Positions 46,463 to 57,489 are shown, numbered from the stretch's first letter. The stretch: DNA of 64,000 nucleotides from Acinetobacter sp. ANC 3781 (GCF_004331285.1 NZ_SJOH01000011.1:56312-120311), one strand, 5' to 3'. Notes: generated by a model not told the origin, from the letters alone. Numbers and translations are program-made.

Positions 46463-47236
46463 ATGCACAGTATCTTTATTAGTGGTGCAGCACAAGGAAT
46501 TGGGGCCGCAATTGCAACACTGTTTTATCAACATGGTTATAAAGTCGGCATCTATGATATCAATGTCGTTCAAGCGCAAAAACTTGCCCAGCGCCTGGGA
46601 ATAAATGCTAAAGCTGGTCTACTTGATGTTTGTCATTATGAACAATGGCAACAGGCTTTAAATGAATTTCAGGCTTGGGCAGGAGAAATTAATATATTAG
46701 TTAATAATGCCGGTATTCTCTATTCAGGGGCTTTTGAGCAGACCGATATTGCAGCGCATCAACGAACTTTCAATATCAACGTTAACGGGGTTTTAAATGG
46801 TTGCCATGCTGCTTTACCTTTTCTAAGACAGGCATCTTTTGCACGTGTGATTAATCTATCCTCTGCTTCCGCCATTTATGGACAACCTGATTTAGTCTCG
46901 TATTCAGCCAGTAAGTTTGCGGTTCGCGGTATTACCGAAGGCCTAGATATTGAATGGCAGAAATATGGTATTCGGGTTCTGGATGTCATGCCCTTATTTG
47001 TTCAAACCGCTATGGTTAAAGATATGGATGCAGGCAGCATTCAAAATATGGGAGTACATTTAACTGCTGAAGATGTCGCACAGACAATTTACACACGTGT
47101 GCAAGCGAAAGATTCTGTATTTACCAAAACCCATGAACCAGTGGGGTTCAAGACCAAAATTATGTTTAATTTGTCTAAAGTCAGTCCGCAGTTTGTAAAC
47201 CGGATCAGTACAATGTTTTTAGCCACAAGAAAATAA
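46463..47236 (+). CDS. short-chain dehydrogenase/reductase
   Basis: A 257-residue Rossmann-fold oxidoreductase. The frame is open to 46274 inside mazG, but the ATG at 46463 begins the domain directly. Cofactor motif SGAAQGIGAA (residues 6-15), NNAGIL, catalytic Ser in NLSSASAIYG and YSASK. An acidic residue at the end of strand 2 (GIYDIN) suggests NAD preference. The C-terminal KTKIMFNLSKVSPQFVNR resembles SDRs acting on fatty or steroid-like substrates, but the substrate is unknown. Confidence 0.87.
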   Translation: MHSIFISGAAQGIGAAIATLFYQHGYKVGIYDINVVQAQKLAQRLGINAKAGLLDVCHYEQWQQALNEFQAWAGEINILVNNAGILYSGAFEQTDIAAHQRTFNINVNGVLNGCHAALPFLRQASFARVINLSSASAIYGQPDLVSYSASKFAVRGITEGLDIEWQKYGIRVLDVMPLFVQTAMVKDMDAGSIQNMGVHLTAEDVAQTIYTRVQAKDSVFTKTHEPVGFKTKIMFNLSKVSPQFVNRISTMFLATRK

Positions 47237-47245
47237 TTCAATAAA

Positions 47246-47270
47246 AAAGAGCCTGATGATCAGGCTCTTT
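47246..47270. terminator. Terminator after the SDR gene
   Basis: AAAGAGCCTGAT-G-ATCAGGCTCTTT, in practice with a slightly larger loop, between convergent genes. Confidence 0.85.
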
Positions 47271-47310
47271 AAAGCACTCAATGCTTCATCAATTTTATTT
47301 AAAAAATTCT

Positions 47311-47967
47311 TTAAGAGGGAAAAATTATTTTAATTTCGGGAAAAGCAAAACCTTTACAGGAGGATTCTGAACGCCACGCAACCGTTAACATGGCATGACC
47401 TAAATTGAAATTTTGATAGGCAAATGTTCCGATTGAAGGATGACTGCATAATCCTCCATCATAAATAGGATGCACCCGAGTTTCTAATTCATTTAAATTT
47501 AGATGTATACCCAAGCCAGATGCTTTTAATACCGCTTCCTTAGTCGTCCAGACTTTAAACCAATACTCACGATCTTGTTCCAGTTCGTTCCAGTATCGTA
47601 ATTCATTGGGGTGAAAAGCGTGTACTGCCAAAGCCTCAAAGCGTACTTTCCGATCTAAATCCTCAAGATCCACACCTAAATCTGGCATATGAGAGCTGGT
47701 GGCTAAAGCATAATTTTTTTGGCTATGGCTATGATTAAAATAAAACTGGGGGAATTTAATTAAATATGGTTTGCCATGTTCATTGGTAGCAAAATCTTCT
47801 TGCTGAATGGTGACGTGTAACTGTTGCGAGAGCAATTGATTTCGATAATGATAGATAGCCTGTTTTTGCTGCTGAATTCTGGTCTTGCGATCCAATTCTT
47901 TAGCTAGAGGGACAATACGCTCAATTTTATCGACCGCTATTTGTATTGCTCTGGTCACGTGTACCAC
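47311..47967 (-). CDS. 4'-phosphopantetheinyl transferase (Sfp-type)
   Basis: A 218-residue transferase that loads the phosphopantetheine arm onto acyl or peptidyl carrier proteins. Magnesium-binding motif GVDLEDLDR near residue 110 and the second signature FKVWTTKEAVLKASGLGIH near 150. An N-terminal KRKLF-like basic region and SHSQKNYALAT match the Sfp/HetI group. Its partner carrier protein is not in the window. It is convergent with the SDR gene and follows der on the same strand, beyond a terminator. Confidence 0.88.
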   Translation of the reverse strand: MVHVTRAIQIAVDKIERIVPLAKELDRKTRIQQQKQAIYHYRNQLLSQQLHVTIQQEDFATNEHGKPYLIKFPQFYFNHSHSQKNYALATSSHMPDLGVDLEDLDRKVRFEALAVHAFHPNELRYWNELEQDREYWFKVWTTKEAVLKASGLGIHLNLNELETRVHPIYDGGLCSHPSIGTFAYQNFNLGHAMLTVAWRSESSCKGFAFPEIKIIFPS

Positions 47968-47999
47968 CTTATCCCAAAATATAATGACATCTTAAAACA

Positions 48000-48028
48000 A
48001 AAAAGCCCAAAGTAAACTTCAGGCTTTT
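48000..48028 (-). terminator. Terminator after der
   Basis: On the minus strand AAAAGCC..AAGT-TT-ACTT..GGCTTTTTT forms an imperfect hairpin with a T tract, 22 bases beyond the der stop. Confidence 0.75.
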
Positions 48029-48049
48029 ATCAGCATCGACAAAAATCAA

Positions 48050-49459
48050 TTAACGCTTAAATTTCTTTTCAGCCTTTTTAAACTTCTGCACATAACGACG
48101 TTTACGTGCTGCCACGCGTTCGTCCATTTGTGTCTTGCGGCCTTCAAACGGATTTTCAGAGGTTTTAAAGTCAATACGAACCGGTGTGCCTTCAAGTTTA
48201 TAGACGCGACGGAATACATTTTCCAAATAACGACGATAATCCGCAGGTGTTTTATCGACCTTGTTACCATGCACAATAATCGTTGGTGGATTCTGACCAC
48301 CCATGTGGGCATAACGCATTTTAATACGTTTACCGCTAATCATTGGCGGTTGATGCGCTTCGGTTGCATCATTCAGAATCTGGGTTAATTTCGCAGGCGA
48401 AACTTTCAAATGTGAAGAATCAAAGGCACGGTGAATGGACGGATATAGCTCACCGACACCAGTCCCATGCAATGCTGAAATCAAATGCACTTTGGCCCAT
48501 GGAATAAAGTCAAAACGACGATCGACATCAAGCTTACATTGCTTGCGGTCGTACTCCGTCATGTTATCCCATTTGTTAATCGCAATCACCATTGCCCGGC
48601 CTGCTTCTAAAGCATAGCCAATCAAATGTAGATCTTGTTCAACCACGCCTTCACGCGCATCCAATACCACAACCACAACGTGAGCGTCCTTAATGGCTTG
48701 TAAAGTTTTCACAATTGAGAATTTCTCAACCATTTCATCTACTTTACCTTTACGACGTACACCCGCAGTATCAATCAGGGTGTATTTCTGCTCATTTCGC
48801 TCATATGGAATATAAATAGAATCACGCGTAGTACCCGGCATGTCATAAACCACAACACGCTCTTCACCGAGTAAACGGTTGACCAAAGTCGATTTGCCGA
48901 CGTTTGGACGACCAATCACAGCTAAGCGTAGACCGGTGTTCTGGTCATGCAATTCAGGATCTTCATCCTCAGGAACATCTGCAAGCACATCTTCCAGCAT
49001 TTGAGCCACACCACGACCGTGGCTTGCTGCAACATGCAACGGTTCACCAAAGCCCAGTTGATAAAACTCAACTACCGCAGCTTCGGCATGTACGCCGTCA
49101 ACTTTGTTTGCAACCAAGTAAACTTTTTTCCCTAGAGTACGAAGTTCACGTGCAATCTGTTCATCTGACGCTAGTAATCCCGCACGCGCATCAACAACAA
49201 AAACAATAATATCGGCTTCATTGATGGCTGTTTTTGATTGCTCAGCCATATATGAATCGATACCTGCCTCACTTTCACCGATACCGCCTGTATCGACTAC
49301 AATGAAGGATTTATTTTGGAATACTGCATCGCCATATTTGCGGTCACGAGTAAGACCTGCAAAATCAGCAACGAGTGCATCACGACTCTTGGTAATCTGG
49401 TTAAATAACGTTGATTTACCGACGTTCGGACGTCCAATTAGCGCAATTACGGGTTTCAT
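48050..49459 (-). CDS. der: ribosome biogenesis GTPase Der (EngA)
   Basis: Essential double-GTPase for 50S assembly, 469 residues. Two P-loops GRPNVGKST (about residues 8-16 and 183-191), two DTGG/DTAG switch motifs (VDTGGIGE and [11 protein letters not shown]), ANKVDG and INKWDN guanine motifs, and a C-terminal KH-like domain (from about 350). The basic tail ends in KKAEKKFKR. It lies 3 bases after the bamB stop. Confidence 0.98.
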   Translation of the reverse strand: MKPVIALIGRPNVGKSTLFNQITKSRDALVADFAGLTRDRKYGDAVFQNKSFIVVDTGGIGESEAGIDSYMAEQSKTAINEADIIVFVVDARAGLLASDEQIARELRTLGKKVYLVANKVDGVHAEAAVVEFYQLGFGEPLHVAASHGRGVAQMLEDVLADVPEDEDPELHDQNTGLRLAVIGRPNVGKSTLVNRLLGEERVVVYDMPGTTRDSIYIPYERNEQKYTLIDTAGVRRKGKVDEMVEKFSIVKTLQAIKDAHVVVVVLDAREGVVEQDLHLIGYALEAGRAMVIAINKWDNMTEYDRKQCKLDVDRRFDFIPWAKVHLISALHGTGVGELYPSIHRAFDSSHLKVSPAKLTQILNDATEAHQPPMISGKRIKMRYAHMGGQNPPTIIVHGNKVDKTPADYRRYLENVFRRVYKLEGTPVRIDFKTSENPFEGRKTQMDERVAARKRRYVQKFKKAEKKFKR

Positions 49460-49462
49460 AAA

Positions 49463-50614
49463 TTAACGGTTCTGCCAAACGCTTAACGCGCCCTTTCTGG
49501 TGGAGACATATAGTTGTCCATCAATTTCGCGTAGTGAACGTACTTCACCACTTGTTTTTGATCGACCAATGATTTGCCCGGAAGTTGGATCGATTAAGTG
49601 TAATACACCATCTAAATCACCAACCACAAGGTCTTGTCCGAGAACAACAGGATTACTGAGCTGACGATTGAGCAAACTATCGTTTTGCCATAATTGCTCA
49701 CCTGTTGTGAGTGCATAAGCAGTAATTTTGCCATCTGCCTGTGCAACAAAAACGGTATTATTCATTACTTCTGGACGTTGAATACTGCTTGCATCTTCAC
49801 TCCACACCACTTGTTGTGAAGTTAGATCTGTAACAGTAACTTGTCCTTGGAAACTGGTCGTTACAAGAAACTGCCCTGCAACGACTGGATCGCCATCAAT
49901 ATCATTGAGGCGTTGAATATCTGAACGGCCCTCGCTTACTGCGACACGGCGCTGCATACGCGGTACACCACTGATGATATCCAGGGCATAAACATAAGCA
50001 TTGGATGAAGCAATCAATACCGTACGCGGATCGAGTGCAACCGGTGATGCCATTCCACGTAAGCTAAATTGTACATTAGGAAGGTTATATGTCCAAACTT
50101 GCTGACCAGTGGCAAGATCATGCGCATAAACAGTGCCGTCATTACTGACAGTAATCACACGACCTGATTGAATCAATGAAGCAGATAAAATGGCACCCGA
50201 CAACTGGGCAGTCCACTTTTGCTCGCCTGTCGCCTGATCTAAAGCAAACAGTTGACCTTTGTGATTGCCCACAACCACTGTGCCTTCGCCCGCCTCTACA
50301 CCAGAGCTTAAACCCTGTTTAGAAACTTTTTTCTCCCAGATGCGCTGCTTACCTTGATAAGCTGCCACTTCACCTTTTGGATCTAATGCAAAGATTACAC
50401 CGTTATCCGCATCTAAACGTAGACGTAATGGATCCGCTGTCGAGGTTGATGAAACACTTTGAGAAAATACTGGAACAAGACTTTTGGCTTGGACCAATTT
50501 AGGTAATGGATTCGGTTTGGCTTCTTCCACTTTAATTTTATTCGTTGAACAGCCAACCAATGCAAATGTTAAAATTGTCAGCGCAAACGGTATTTTGTAT
50601 TTTCTATCCATCAT
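49463..50614 (-). CDS. bamB: outer-membrane assembly lipoprotein BamB
   Basis: Part of the BAM complex that inserts beta-barrels such as the receptors and the usher in this window. A lipoprotein signal ends in LVGC. The 383-residue body is an eight-bladed beta-propeller with repeated PQQ-like blades: GQLFALDQATGEQKWTAQL, GTVYAHDLATGQQVWTYNL and AYALTTGEQLWQND. Its start overlaps the yfgM stop by four bases (ATGA). Confidence 0.97.
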   Translation of the reverse strand: MMDRKYKIPFALTILTFALVGCSTNKIKVEEAKPNPLPKLVQAKSLVPVFSQSVSSTSTADPLRLRLDADNGVIFALDPKGEVAAYQGKQRIWEKKVSKQGLSSGVEAGEGTVVVGNHKGQLFALDQATGEQKWTAQLSGAILSASLIQSGRVITVSNDGTVYAHDLATGQQVWTYNLPNVQFSLRGMASPVALDPRTVLIASSNAYVYALDIISGVPRMQRRVAVSEGRSDIQRLNDIDGDPVVAGQFLVTTSFQGQVTVTDLTSQQVVWSEDASSIQRPEVMNNTVFVAQADGKITAYALTTGEQLWQNDSLLNRQLSNPVVLGQDLVVGDLDGVLHLIDPTSGQIIGRSKTSGEVRSLREIDGQLYVSTRKGALSVWQNR

Positions 50615-51312
50615 GACTCATCCACTTGTGTTTCTAAAATTGGTCGTTCTACCTCAGGATCATCAACTAAAACGCCAACACTTTCGAGTTTAATTTGTAA
50701 AATTTGACGTTCTTGCTGACGTTCAACCAGCGCATCCCATGCACTCTTGTACGACTTTTTAGCATTTTCTATATCATTTTTAGCCACGTACACATCACCC
50801 AGCGCTTCATCAGCAGTCGCTTTAAAAGCTGGATCGTTTACTGCCGCTAATGTCTTTAATGCCTCATTATATTTCTTTTGGGCAAGTTGAGCATAACCCA
50901 GGCGCAGCTTAACCAGCTGAACCAAGCCTGCATCATCCAGCTTGGAATTTTCAACTTTTTTTAATGCTCTTTCTGCATGCGCATAATCTGCTTTGTCATA
51001 CGCAAGTTTAGCCATTAGCAATTGCGTTTGAATAGCTTGAGCAGAATCGGGCGCTTCTTTTACAATTTTATCTGCAGTTGCAGATAAGGCATTAAATGCA
51101 TTTTCATTGCCTTGCGCATTTTTAGCATCATCCATCAACTGTTGAACCTTGGCTGTTTCCATTTGAGATTCAGCCAGGTTTTTCTTCTGCCAATATTCCC
51201 ATCCGAAAAAGGCAATCAACGCAATTAAAATCCCACTAATCATGGCAGAACCATATTTCTTAGTGAAAGATTTCAAGCTATCAAGTTGTTCTTCATCACT
51301 CAATGCGTTCAT
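50611..51312 (-). CDS. yfgM: YfgM-family periplasmic TPR protein (ancillary SecYEG translocon subunit)
   Basis: A 233-residue protein with a cytoplasmic start (SDEEQLDSLKSFTKKYG), one membrane helix at about 21-39 and a periplasmic tetratricopeptide part. In E. coli YfgM contacts SecYEG and PpiD and affects envelope chaperone traffic. The position between hisS and bamB is the conserved one. It overlaps bamB by four bases. Confidence 0.94.
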   Translation of the reverse strand: MNALSDEEQLDSLKSFTKKYGSAMISGILIALIAFFGWEYWQKKNLAESQMETAKVQQLMDDAKNAQGNENAFNALSATADKIVKEAPDSAQAIQTQLLMAKLAYDKADYAHAERALKKVENSKLDDAGLVQLVKLRLGYAQLAQKKYNEALKTLAAVNDPAFKATADEALGDVYVAKNDIENAKKSYKSAWDALVERQQERQILQIKLESVGVLVDDPEVERPILETQVDES

Positions 51313-51341
51313 GTGATTACCTTTTCCTTATGTTTTTAAGC

Positions 51342-52637
51342 TTATTTTGAAGAAAATTTTTCAATGAAGAATGGCACAATATTCGCCACAACAACATCAG
51401 TTTGCTCAGCGGTCGCCAATTCTTTCACAGTTAATTGCTGCGCTTCCCACTCACGTTCACCTGCAATCACGGCAAAAAGAGCGCCTGATTGATCCGCTTT
51501 TTTCATTTGAGATTTCATCGAACCTTGTGAACCTACTTTCAGACGAATATTGCTATTTGCCGCTTCCAGCTGGTCACGAATTTGTTCTGCAAGTACTAAG
51601 GCTTTACCTTGTGATGCAGGATCCGACAACAAGAATACTTCACAATCACGTACAGGTGTATTGTCTTCAACTTGTTCAAGTAAAAGAAGTAAACGCTCAA
51701 TCCCCATCGCAAATCCAACTGCAGGTACAGACTGATCCGCCTTACCTTTCAATTGACCTACCAGACCATCATAACGGCCACCGGCACATACCGTTCCTTG
51801 TGAACCCAAATGTGTGGTTGTCCATTCAAAGACAGTTTTGTTGTAGTAATCCAGACCACGGACCAGTTTCTGGTTAATTACAAATTCCACTCCTGCATCA
51901 GTTAAATACTGCTGCAATTGAGCAAAGTGAGCCAAAGTTTCTTCACCCATAAAGTCGTGAAGTTTTGGTGCATTCTCAAGAATTTTTTGAGTCCCTGCAT
52001 CTTTAGAATCGAGAATACGTAGTGGGTTGGTTTCTAAACGACGTTGTGAATCTTCGTCTAAATCGCTTTTGTGCGATTCCAAGAAATCTACCAATGCAGC
52101 ACGATATGCAGCACGCTCATCAGACTCACCTAGAGTATTCAATTCAAGCTGAACCTTGTCGGCAACTCCCATGCGTTTCCACAAACGTGCAGTCATCAAA
52201 ATCAATTCTGCTTCCATATCCGGTGTAGCCACACCAAATGTTTCCACACCAAATTGATGGAACTGACGGTAACGGCCTTTTTGTGGCTTTTCATAACGGA
52301 ACATTGGTCCGACATACCACACACGAGGTGTCGCACCGCGAAGCAAATTATGTTCGAGCATGGCACGTACACAGCCTGCAGTCCCTTCAGGACGCAAAGT
52401 CAAAGACTCAGGTGGATTACCCTTATCCAGGAAGGTGTACATTTCTTTTTCAACAATATCCGTCGCATCACCAATTGAACGTTTGAACAGATTGGTCTGT
52501 TCAACAATCGGCAAACGGATTTGCTGGTAGCCATAAGCATCCATAAGTGATGCTAAATGTTGCTCAAGACGTCTCCACGCAGCAGTTTGCTTTGGGAGAA
52601 TGTCATTAAAACCTTTGATTGCGACAATTGAACTCAT
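51342..52637 (-). CDS. hisS: histidyl-tRNA synthetase
   Basis: Class II synthetase of 431 residues. Start [12 protein letters not shown], motif 2 in [19 protein letters not shown], the histidine-specific [15 protein letters not shown] and GGRYDGL, and motif 3 near [14 protein letters not shown]. The C-terminal anticodon domain begins at about 335. ispG is 3 bases upstream. Confidence 0.98.
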   Translation of the reverse strand: MSSIVAIKGFNDILPKQTAAWRRLEQHLASLMDAYGYQQIRLPIVEQTNLFKRSIGDATDIVEKEMYTFLDKGNPPESLTLRPEGTAGCVRAMLEHNLLRGATPRVWYVGPMFRYEKPQKGRYRQFHQFGVETFGVATPDMEAELILMTARLWKRMGVADKVQLELNTLGESDERAAYRAALVDFLESHKSDLDEDSQRRLETNPLRILDSKDAGTQKILENAPKLHDFMGEETLAHFAQLQQYLTDAGVEFVINQKLVRGLDYYNKTVFEWTTTHLGSQGTVCAGGRYDGLVGQLKGKADQSVPAVGFAMGIERLLLLLEQVEDNTPVRDCEVFLLSDPASQGKALVLAEQIRDQLEAANSNIRLKVGSQGSMKSQMKKADQSGALFAVIAGEREWEAQQLTVKELATAEQTDVVVANIVPFFIEKFSSK

Positions 52638-52640
52638 GAT

Positions 52641-53762
52641 CTACTCAGAAAAACCTGTGCGAATAATCTCTTTAGATTTAGCTTTTTCAAGCTCTAGAAC
52701 GCGTTGACGAACCATCGTTTCGATTTCATCAACCAGTTGATTGGTATCGATTAAATGGCTTTTCTCGCCATTACGATATACCAGTGAACGCGGACTTGCA
52801 CCTACAACGCCAATATCGGCTTCTTTGGCTTCGCCCGGACCATTCACCTTACACCCGATCACCGATACATCCATGGGGGTACGAATATCTTCTAAACGCT
52901 CTTCCAGTGATTGCATCACTTTAATCACGTTAAATTCCTGGCGCGAACAGCTTGGGCAGGCAATAAAGTTAATCCCGTTAGAACGAAGCCCCAATGATTT
53001 CAAGATATCAAAACCAATTTTCACTTCTTCTTCAGGTTCAGCCGCCAAGGAAATACGCATGGTATCGCCAATGCCTTCCATTAATAAACCACCCAGAGCA
53101 ATCGCTGATTTCACTGAACCGGTACGGTAAATACCGGCTTCAGTGACACCCAAATGCAGGGGATTATCAATTTGCGCTGACAATAAACGGTAGGCATCCA
53201 TGGTTAAAAACACATTCGATGCTTTTACCGAAATTTTGAATTCATGGAAATCCAAACGGTCTAAAATATCGATATGACGCATCGCAGATTCAAGCAAGGC
53301 CTGACCTGTCGGCTCACCATATTTTTTCTGTATATCTTTTTCTAGCGAACCGGCATTCACACCTATTCGCATTGAAATATCGTTATGTCTTGCCGCAGCA
53401 ACCACTTCACGAATTTTTGCTTCCGAACCAATATTGCCCGGATTAATACGTAAGCAATCTGCACCGGCATCGGCCACAGCCAAAGCGATTTTATAATCGA
53501 AATGAATATCGGCAACCAAGGGTACTTTGACTTGCTTACGGATTTCACCGAATGCTGCTGCTGCTTCCATTGAAGGTACAGAAACACGCATAATGTCCGC
53601 ACCGATATCAGCACAGCGCTGAATTTGTGCAACAGTTGCCGCAACATCACAGGTTTCGGTATTGGTCATACTCTGGATGCTAATCGGTGCATCACCACCT
53701 ACATAGACGGAACCAACACGAATTTTGCGAGTGGAACGGCGCTTAATCGGATTTTCAATCAT
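52641..53762 (-). CDS. ispG: 4-hydroxy-3-methylbut-2-enyl-diphosphate synthase (flavodoxin)
   Basis: Iron-sulfur enzyme of the MEP isoprenoid pathway, 373 residues. The N-terminal TIM-barrel begins [15 protein letters not shown], and the C-terminal domain has the 4Fe-4S ligands in [10 protein letters not shown] and [10 protein letters not shown]. It lies between hisS and rodZ as in most gammaproteobacteria. Iron is thus needed for isoprenoid supply. Confidence 0.98.
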   Translation of the reverse strand: MIENPIKRRSTRKIRVGSVYVGGDAPISIQSMTNTETCDVAATVAQIQRCADIGADIMRVSVPSMEAAAAFGEIRKQVKVPLVADIHFDYKIALAVADAGADCLRINPGNIGSEAKIREVVAAARHNDISMRIGVNAGSLEKDIQKKYGEPTGQALLESAMRHIDILDRLDFHEFKISVKASNVFLTMDAYRLLSAQIDNPLHLGVTEAGIYRTGSVKSAIALGGLLMEGIGDTMRISLAAEPEEEVKIGFDILKSLGLRSNGINFIACPSCSRQEFNVIKVMQSLEERLEDIRTPMDVSVIGCKVNGPGEAKEADIGVVGASPRSLVYRNGEKSHLIDTNQLVDEIETMVRQRVLELEKAKSKEIIRTGFSE

Positions 53763-53786
53763 TAATATCGCTCTTCTCTTTACCCA

Positions 53787-54575
53787 TTAACGTGACAAAC
53801 GGAAGTCTGCCTTGCCATTCACTGTATAAGGTGACAACGCAATCTTTTCATTATTCAAGGTTAAGGTTACAGCTGATGCATCATCAAGACGAATTTGGAA
53901 CGGTGTTTCACCATTCAATTTCACTGTTGATGCCTGACGACCTGTTGCCAGGACTTTACCGGTTGAGTCTACAATATGAACCGAGGTTGGACGGCTAAAG
54001 TCAAGTTCCAGCTGATCACCGGATACAGCCGTTGAATTGTCTAAATTCAACACTTCCACATCGGATTTTGCTGGGGCAATTTCTTGGCTATCATCTTTAT
54101 TTGATGACATGTTTTGCACAGCCATCACAGCAACAGCGATAGCAAACAGCACCACTAAAGCAATGATAATACGTTTTAACCATTTCTTATTACGATCACT
54201 ATTCGAACCAGGCAATTTACCCATGATTTTAATCGGTGAATTGTTTAAGGCATGGTTAGGCAGTAATCCTGTATCATTTTGATAAATCTCATCAAAACGC
54301 TGAATAATTGACGTTGCATCGACCTTTAGATATTTCGCATAAATACGGTAGTAACCTTTAATAAAGGTCGCTTCAGGCAAAGCTTTATAATCATCTTGTT
54401 CTAAAGCTGTCAAAGTTTTCACTTGCATGTTCAAATCTTTGGCAGCGTCATTTAATTCACGCTTTTGTGCAATTCGAATTTGACGTAAGTACTCACCTGG
54501 ACGCTGAACATTTCCTAATGCATTGGGTACTACGCTTGAACCATTTGATTGCTGTGAATTAGGATTTACTTCCAT
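53787..54575 (-). CDS. rodZ: cytoskeleton protein RodZ
   Basis: Links MreB filaments to the elongation machine. The 262-residue protein has an N-terminal helix-turn-helix domain (about 28-95: PGEYLRQIRIAQKRELNDAAKDL...TLTALEQDDYKALPEATFIKGYYRIYAKYL), one membrane helix at about 135-153 and a periplasmic beta domain of DUF4115 type ending in TVNGKADFRL. Its start codon lies inside the end of pilF (10-base overlap). Confidence 0.95.
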   Translation of the reverse strand: MEVNPNSQQSNGSSVVPNALGNVQRPGEYLRQIRIAQKRELNDAAKDLNMQVKTLTALEQDDYKALPEATFIKGYYRIYAKYLKVDATSIIQRFDEIYQNDTGLLPNHALNNSPIKIMGKLPGSNSDRNKKWLKRIIIALVVLFAIAVAVMAVQNMSSNKDDSQEIAPAKSDVEVLNLDNSTAVSGDQLELDFSRPTSVHIVDSTGKVLATGRQASTVKLNGETPFQIRLDDASAVTLTLNNEKIALSPYTVNGKADFRLSR

Positions 54576-55372
54576 ACGGCCTCAGTACTGTACTGTAATT
54601 GCAGATAACGTTGGTATTCTGGACTTTCCGGAAAAAGCGCACGTAATTGATTAACAAGCGCCTGCATTCCCATCGTGTCGCTATTTGCCCGTGCATTTCG
54701 GATACCAATCCAGAGCGCACGCGCACCTTGATTCTTTTGACCTACACCACGCACGAACTGTTCATACAATTGTGTTGCAGCAGCGGTCTGCTGTTTCAAA
54801 TAAAAAATTTCGGACAACTCTAACATTGAAATATAGGAATCACGATTGACTTGTAGGGCCTGTTTGAATGATTTTTCAGCATTCGACATGTCACCTAGTT
54901 TTAAATAAATTCGCCCTACATTTTCCAGTGCTTTATAGCGTTGATCATAGCCCAATGTAGTACCGGCTACATTGAGCTGCTCAATCGCGTCATTATAACG
55001 CTCAATTTGATACAAATAAGTACCGTAGTTGTTACGCGCCTGGGCATTTTTGGGATCAGCAGAAATCGCACGTTTAAAATATGCATCTGCTTTATCCATA
55101 CTGACTTTACTGCCTTCTTGTTGCAGTAAAATTCCCATCATCATATTCGCAGCGGAATCTCGGGAATTCATTTCAAGCGCCTGGTCTAAAGTACGCTTTG
55201 CAGAATCCAGATCACCCGATTTAATATATTCTGCAGCCAATTGAGTACGAACTTTAACTGCTTTTTCTGGATCTTTCTTCACCATTGTCGTCGGTGATTG
55301 ACAAGCAGTGATAAAAATAGCAGACATACAAATCGTTGTAATAAAAGCTAATTTATATGTGGGCTTTCTCAA
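54566..55372 (-). CDS. pilF: type IV pilus assembly lipoprotein PilF/PilW, with a UUG start
   Basis: Pilotin for the PilQ secretin. The frame is open to 55606 inside rlmN, but no good start lies there. The TTG at 55372 follows AAGGGGA by six bases and begins a lipoprotein signal ending in FITAC, giving 268 residues. Six TPR-like repeats follow, for example AAEYIKSGDLDSAKRTLDQALEMN. It lies 16 bases after rlmN and overlaps rodZ. Pilus function also serves DNA uptake with ComEA. Confidence 0.92.
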   Translation of the reverse strand: MRKPTYKLAFITTICMSAIFITACQSPTTMVKKDPEKAVKVRTQLAAEYIKSGDLDSAKRTLDQALEMNSRDSAANMMMGILLQQEGSKVSMDKADAYFKRAISADPKNAQARNNYGTYLYQIERYNDAIEQLNVAGTTLGYDQRYKALENVGRIYLKLGDMSNAEKSFKQALQVNRDSYISMLELSEIFYLKQQTAAATQLYEQFVRGVGQKNQGARALWIGIRNARANSDTMGMQALVNQLRALFPESPEYQRYLQLQYSTEAVWK

Positions 55373-55388
55373 TTGGCGTCCCCTTTTA

Positions 55389-56624
55389 TTATCCTTGAGA
55401 GCGCATAATCTCATTACTTTGCGCAATTTTCTTTTTCCACTGTTCCGCACGACGTGTACGGTCGGCCACTTGACCCACGAGCTGTCCACATGCTGCATCG
55501 ATATCATCACCACGCGTCTGACGAATCGTACACACAAAACCGGCATCAGACAAAGTTTTTTGGAAAGAAATAATGCGGTTACGGCTTGAGCGACCGTATG
55601 GTGCATGCGGGAACGGATTAAACGGAATTAAATTAATTTTACTTGGTAAATTTTTGAGTAACTTAATCATTTGCTGCGCATGTTCAGGGTGATCATTCAC
55701 TCCATCCAGCATTACATATTCAATGGTCACATGTTTACGTGAACTTTCATTGCCATCTTTGCCAATATACCGCTGACATGCGGCAATCAATTGCTCCAAT
55801 GGATATTTTTTATTAATTGGAACCAATTCGTTACGCAGTTCATCATTTGGCGCATGTAAAGAAATGGCGAGTGCCACATCAATATCTTTCGTCAATTGGT
55901 CAATCTTCGGTACCACACCTGAGGTCGATAAAGTCACACGGCGTTTAGACATACCATACGCAAAATCATCCAGCATGATGCGCATTGAACTCAGAACAGC
56001 ATCGTAGTTCAATAAGGGTTCGCCCATACCCATCATGACCACATTGGTCACTGAACGCTCACGTTCTAATACAGGTACATCTTCCATATAAGAATAGTTT
56101 GCCATCCACAACTGACCAATAATTTCAGCTGGGGTTAAATCGCGTTGGAAGCCTTGTTTACCGGTTGAGCAGAATGAACAATCCAGCGCACAGCCCACTT
56201 GTGAAGAAATACACAAAGTACGGCGTAAACCACTGCGATGTTCAGCAGGAATCAGTACAGTTTCGACCAGTGAACCTTCGCCTTCACCGACACGGAATAC
56301 CCACTTACGAGTACCGTCTTTCGAATAATTTTTATGCACCACTTCAGGCGCTTCAATGACACAAATCTTTTCCAACTTTTCACGCAGTTTGCCAGAAATA
56401 TTGGTCATTTCGGCAAAATCAGTCACGAAAAACTGGTGAATCCACTTCATCACCTGTCCAGCACGGAACTTCTTCTCACCCATATCTTCGAAGAATTTTT
56501 CCAGTTGCGGACGTGACATGCCGAGTAAGTTCACTTTTTCCACGGCATTTTGCTGTGTCGGAGTGGATAGAGATGGTTGCTGTTCAGCTGAAATTGCAGA
56601 GACAGCGACGACTTCAGTACTCAT
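55389..56624 (-). CDS. rlmN: dual-specificity rRNA/tRNA methyltransferase RlmN
   Basis: Radical-SAM enzyme that methylates C2 of A2503 in 23S rRNA and A37 in some tRNAs. The 411-residue protein has the cluster motif [15 protein letters not shown] (three cysteines), [10 protein letters not shown] and the C-terminal catalytic cysteine region [19 protein letters not shown]. The N-terminal extension of about 25 residues rich in Ala, Ser and Gln is extra and variable. Confidence 0.97.
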   Translation of the reverse strand: MSTEVVAVSAISAEQQPSLSTPTQQNAVEKVNLLGMSRPQLEKFFEDMGEKKFRAGQVMKWIHQFFVTDFAEMTNISGKLREKLEKICVIEAPEVVHKNYSKDGTRKWVFRVGEGEGSLVETVLIPAEHRSGLRRTLCISSQVGCALDCSFCSTGKQGFQRDLTPAEIIGQLWMANYSYMEDVPVLERERSVTNVVMMGMGEPLLNYDAVLSSMRIMLDDFAYGMSKRRVTLSTSGVVPKIDQLTKDIDVALAISLHAPNDELRNELVPINKKYPLEQLIAACQRYIGKDGNESSRKHVTIEYVMLDGVNDHPEHAQQMIKLLKNLPSKINLIPFNPFPHAPYGRSSRNRIISFQKTLSDAGFVCTIRQTRGDDIDAACGQLVGQVADRTRRAEQWKKKIAQSNEIMRSQG

Positions 56625-56697
56625 GTGTAATTACCTAAACCATGTCTAAAGATGAAAGGAGAAGCTCAATAATCGAGCAAAGTATTATTCAGAGAAT

Positions 56698-56731
56698 AAA
56701 AAAACCAGATAAGTATAATAACACTTATCTG
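56698..56731 (-). terminator. Terminator after ndk
   Basis: On the minus strand CCAGATAAGT-GTTATTAT-ACTTATCTGG is followed by a run of Ts. Confidence 0.88.
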
Positions 56732-56747
56732 GCTTGAATACTTCGAA

Positions 56748-57179
56748 TTAACGAGTACGTGGGCAGATCTCAGTTTGAGCGAAGAAGTAGTTAACTTCAC
56801 GATCAGCAGATGCAACTGAGTCAGAACCGTGAGCAGCATTTTCATCGATGCTTACAGCGAAATCTGCACGAATAGTACCAGGAGCAGCTTCTTTAGGGTT
56901 AGTTGCGCCCAAGATGTCGCGGTGAGCAAGAACAGCGTTTTCGCCTTCAAGAACAGATACTACAACCGGACCAGAAGTCATGAACGCAACGAGGTCACCG
57001 AAGAAACCACGTTCTTTATGCTCAGCGTAAAAGCCTTCAGCTTCAGCTTGAGTAAGGTGTTTCATTTTAGTCGCAACGATTTTAAGACCAGCTTTTTCGA
57101 AACGAGCAAAGATATCACCAACGTTGTTTTTGCCAACAGCATCTGGTTTAACGATAGATAAAGTACGTTCAATAGCCAT
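56748..57179 (-). CDS. ndk: nucleoside diphosphate kinase
   Basis: Exchanges terminal phosphates among NTPs. The 143-residue protein shows [50 protein letters not shown] with the phospho-histidine in NAAHGSD, and a C-terminal tail. It has its own terminator and lies upstream of rlmN on the same strand. Confidence 0.98.
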   Translation of the reverse strand: MAIERTLSIVKPDAVGKNNVGDIFARFEKAGLKIVATKMKHLTQAEAEGFYAEHKERGFFGDLVAFMTSGPVVVSVLEGENAVLAHRDILGATNPKEAAPGTIRADFAVSIDENAAHGSDSVASADREVNYFFAQTEICPRTR

Positions 57180-57288
57180 GATTGGCTCCTTATGTCAATT
57201 TGACGAGAAAATTTTGCCGCATTATACCGAGATAATCAGCAAGTATCAGCTTTTGATATGTAAAAAGTTGCTTTTTTCAATTTACTGA

Positions 57289-57489
57289 TTAACGAACTTC
57301 ATCAATCCACGCCATTTGAATCCCTTCCAACAAGCCTTCTGTCGATTTTTGCGGGTCATCCTTAAAGTTTGGCAAGGCACAAACCCATGCATGTAAGTCT
57401 GTAAAGCGAATCCATTGTGGATCGACCTCGGGATGTGCTTCAGAAAGTTCAATGGCAAGATCAATGGTGTCAGTCCAACGTAAACCCAT
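57289..57489 (-). CDS. iscX: iron-sulfur assembly regulator IscX
   Basis: A 66-residue acidic protein. LRWTDTIDLAIELSEAHPEVDPQWIRFTDLHAWV and the closing EGIQMAWIDEVR are the family hallmarks. IscX binds IscS and tunes iron-sulfur cluster assembly with iron. The usual isc partners (iscSUA, hscBA, fdx) are not in the window, so this copy may be transcribed alone. It lies before ndk. Confidence 0.93.
   Translation of the reverse strand: MGLRWTDTIDLAIELSEAHPEVDPQWIRFTDLHAWVCALPNFKDDPQKSTEGLLEGIQMAWIDEVR

Noticed and set aside
55373..55606. N-terminal extension of PilF overlapping rlmN
   Set aside because: It reads the rlmN coding region in another frame, and the lipoprotein signal begins at the TTG at 55372 with its own ribosome site.
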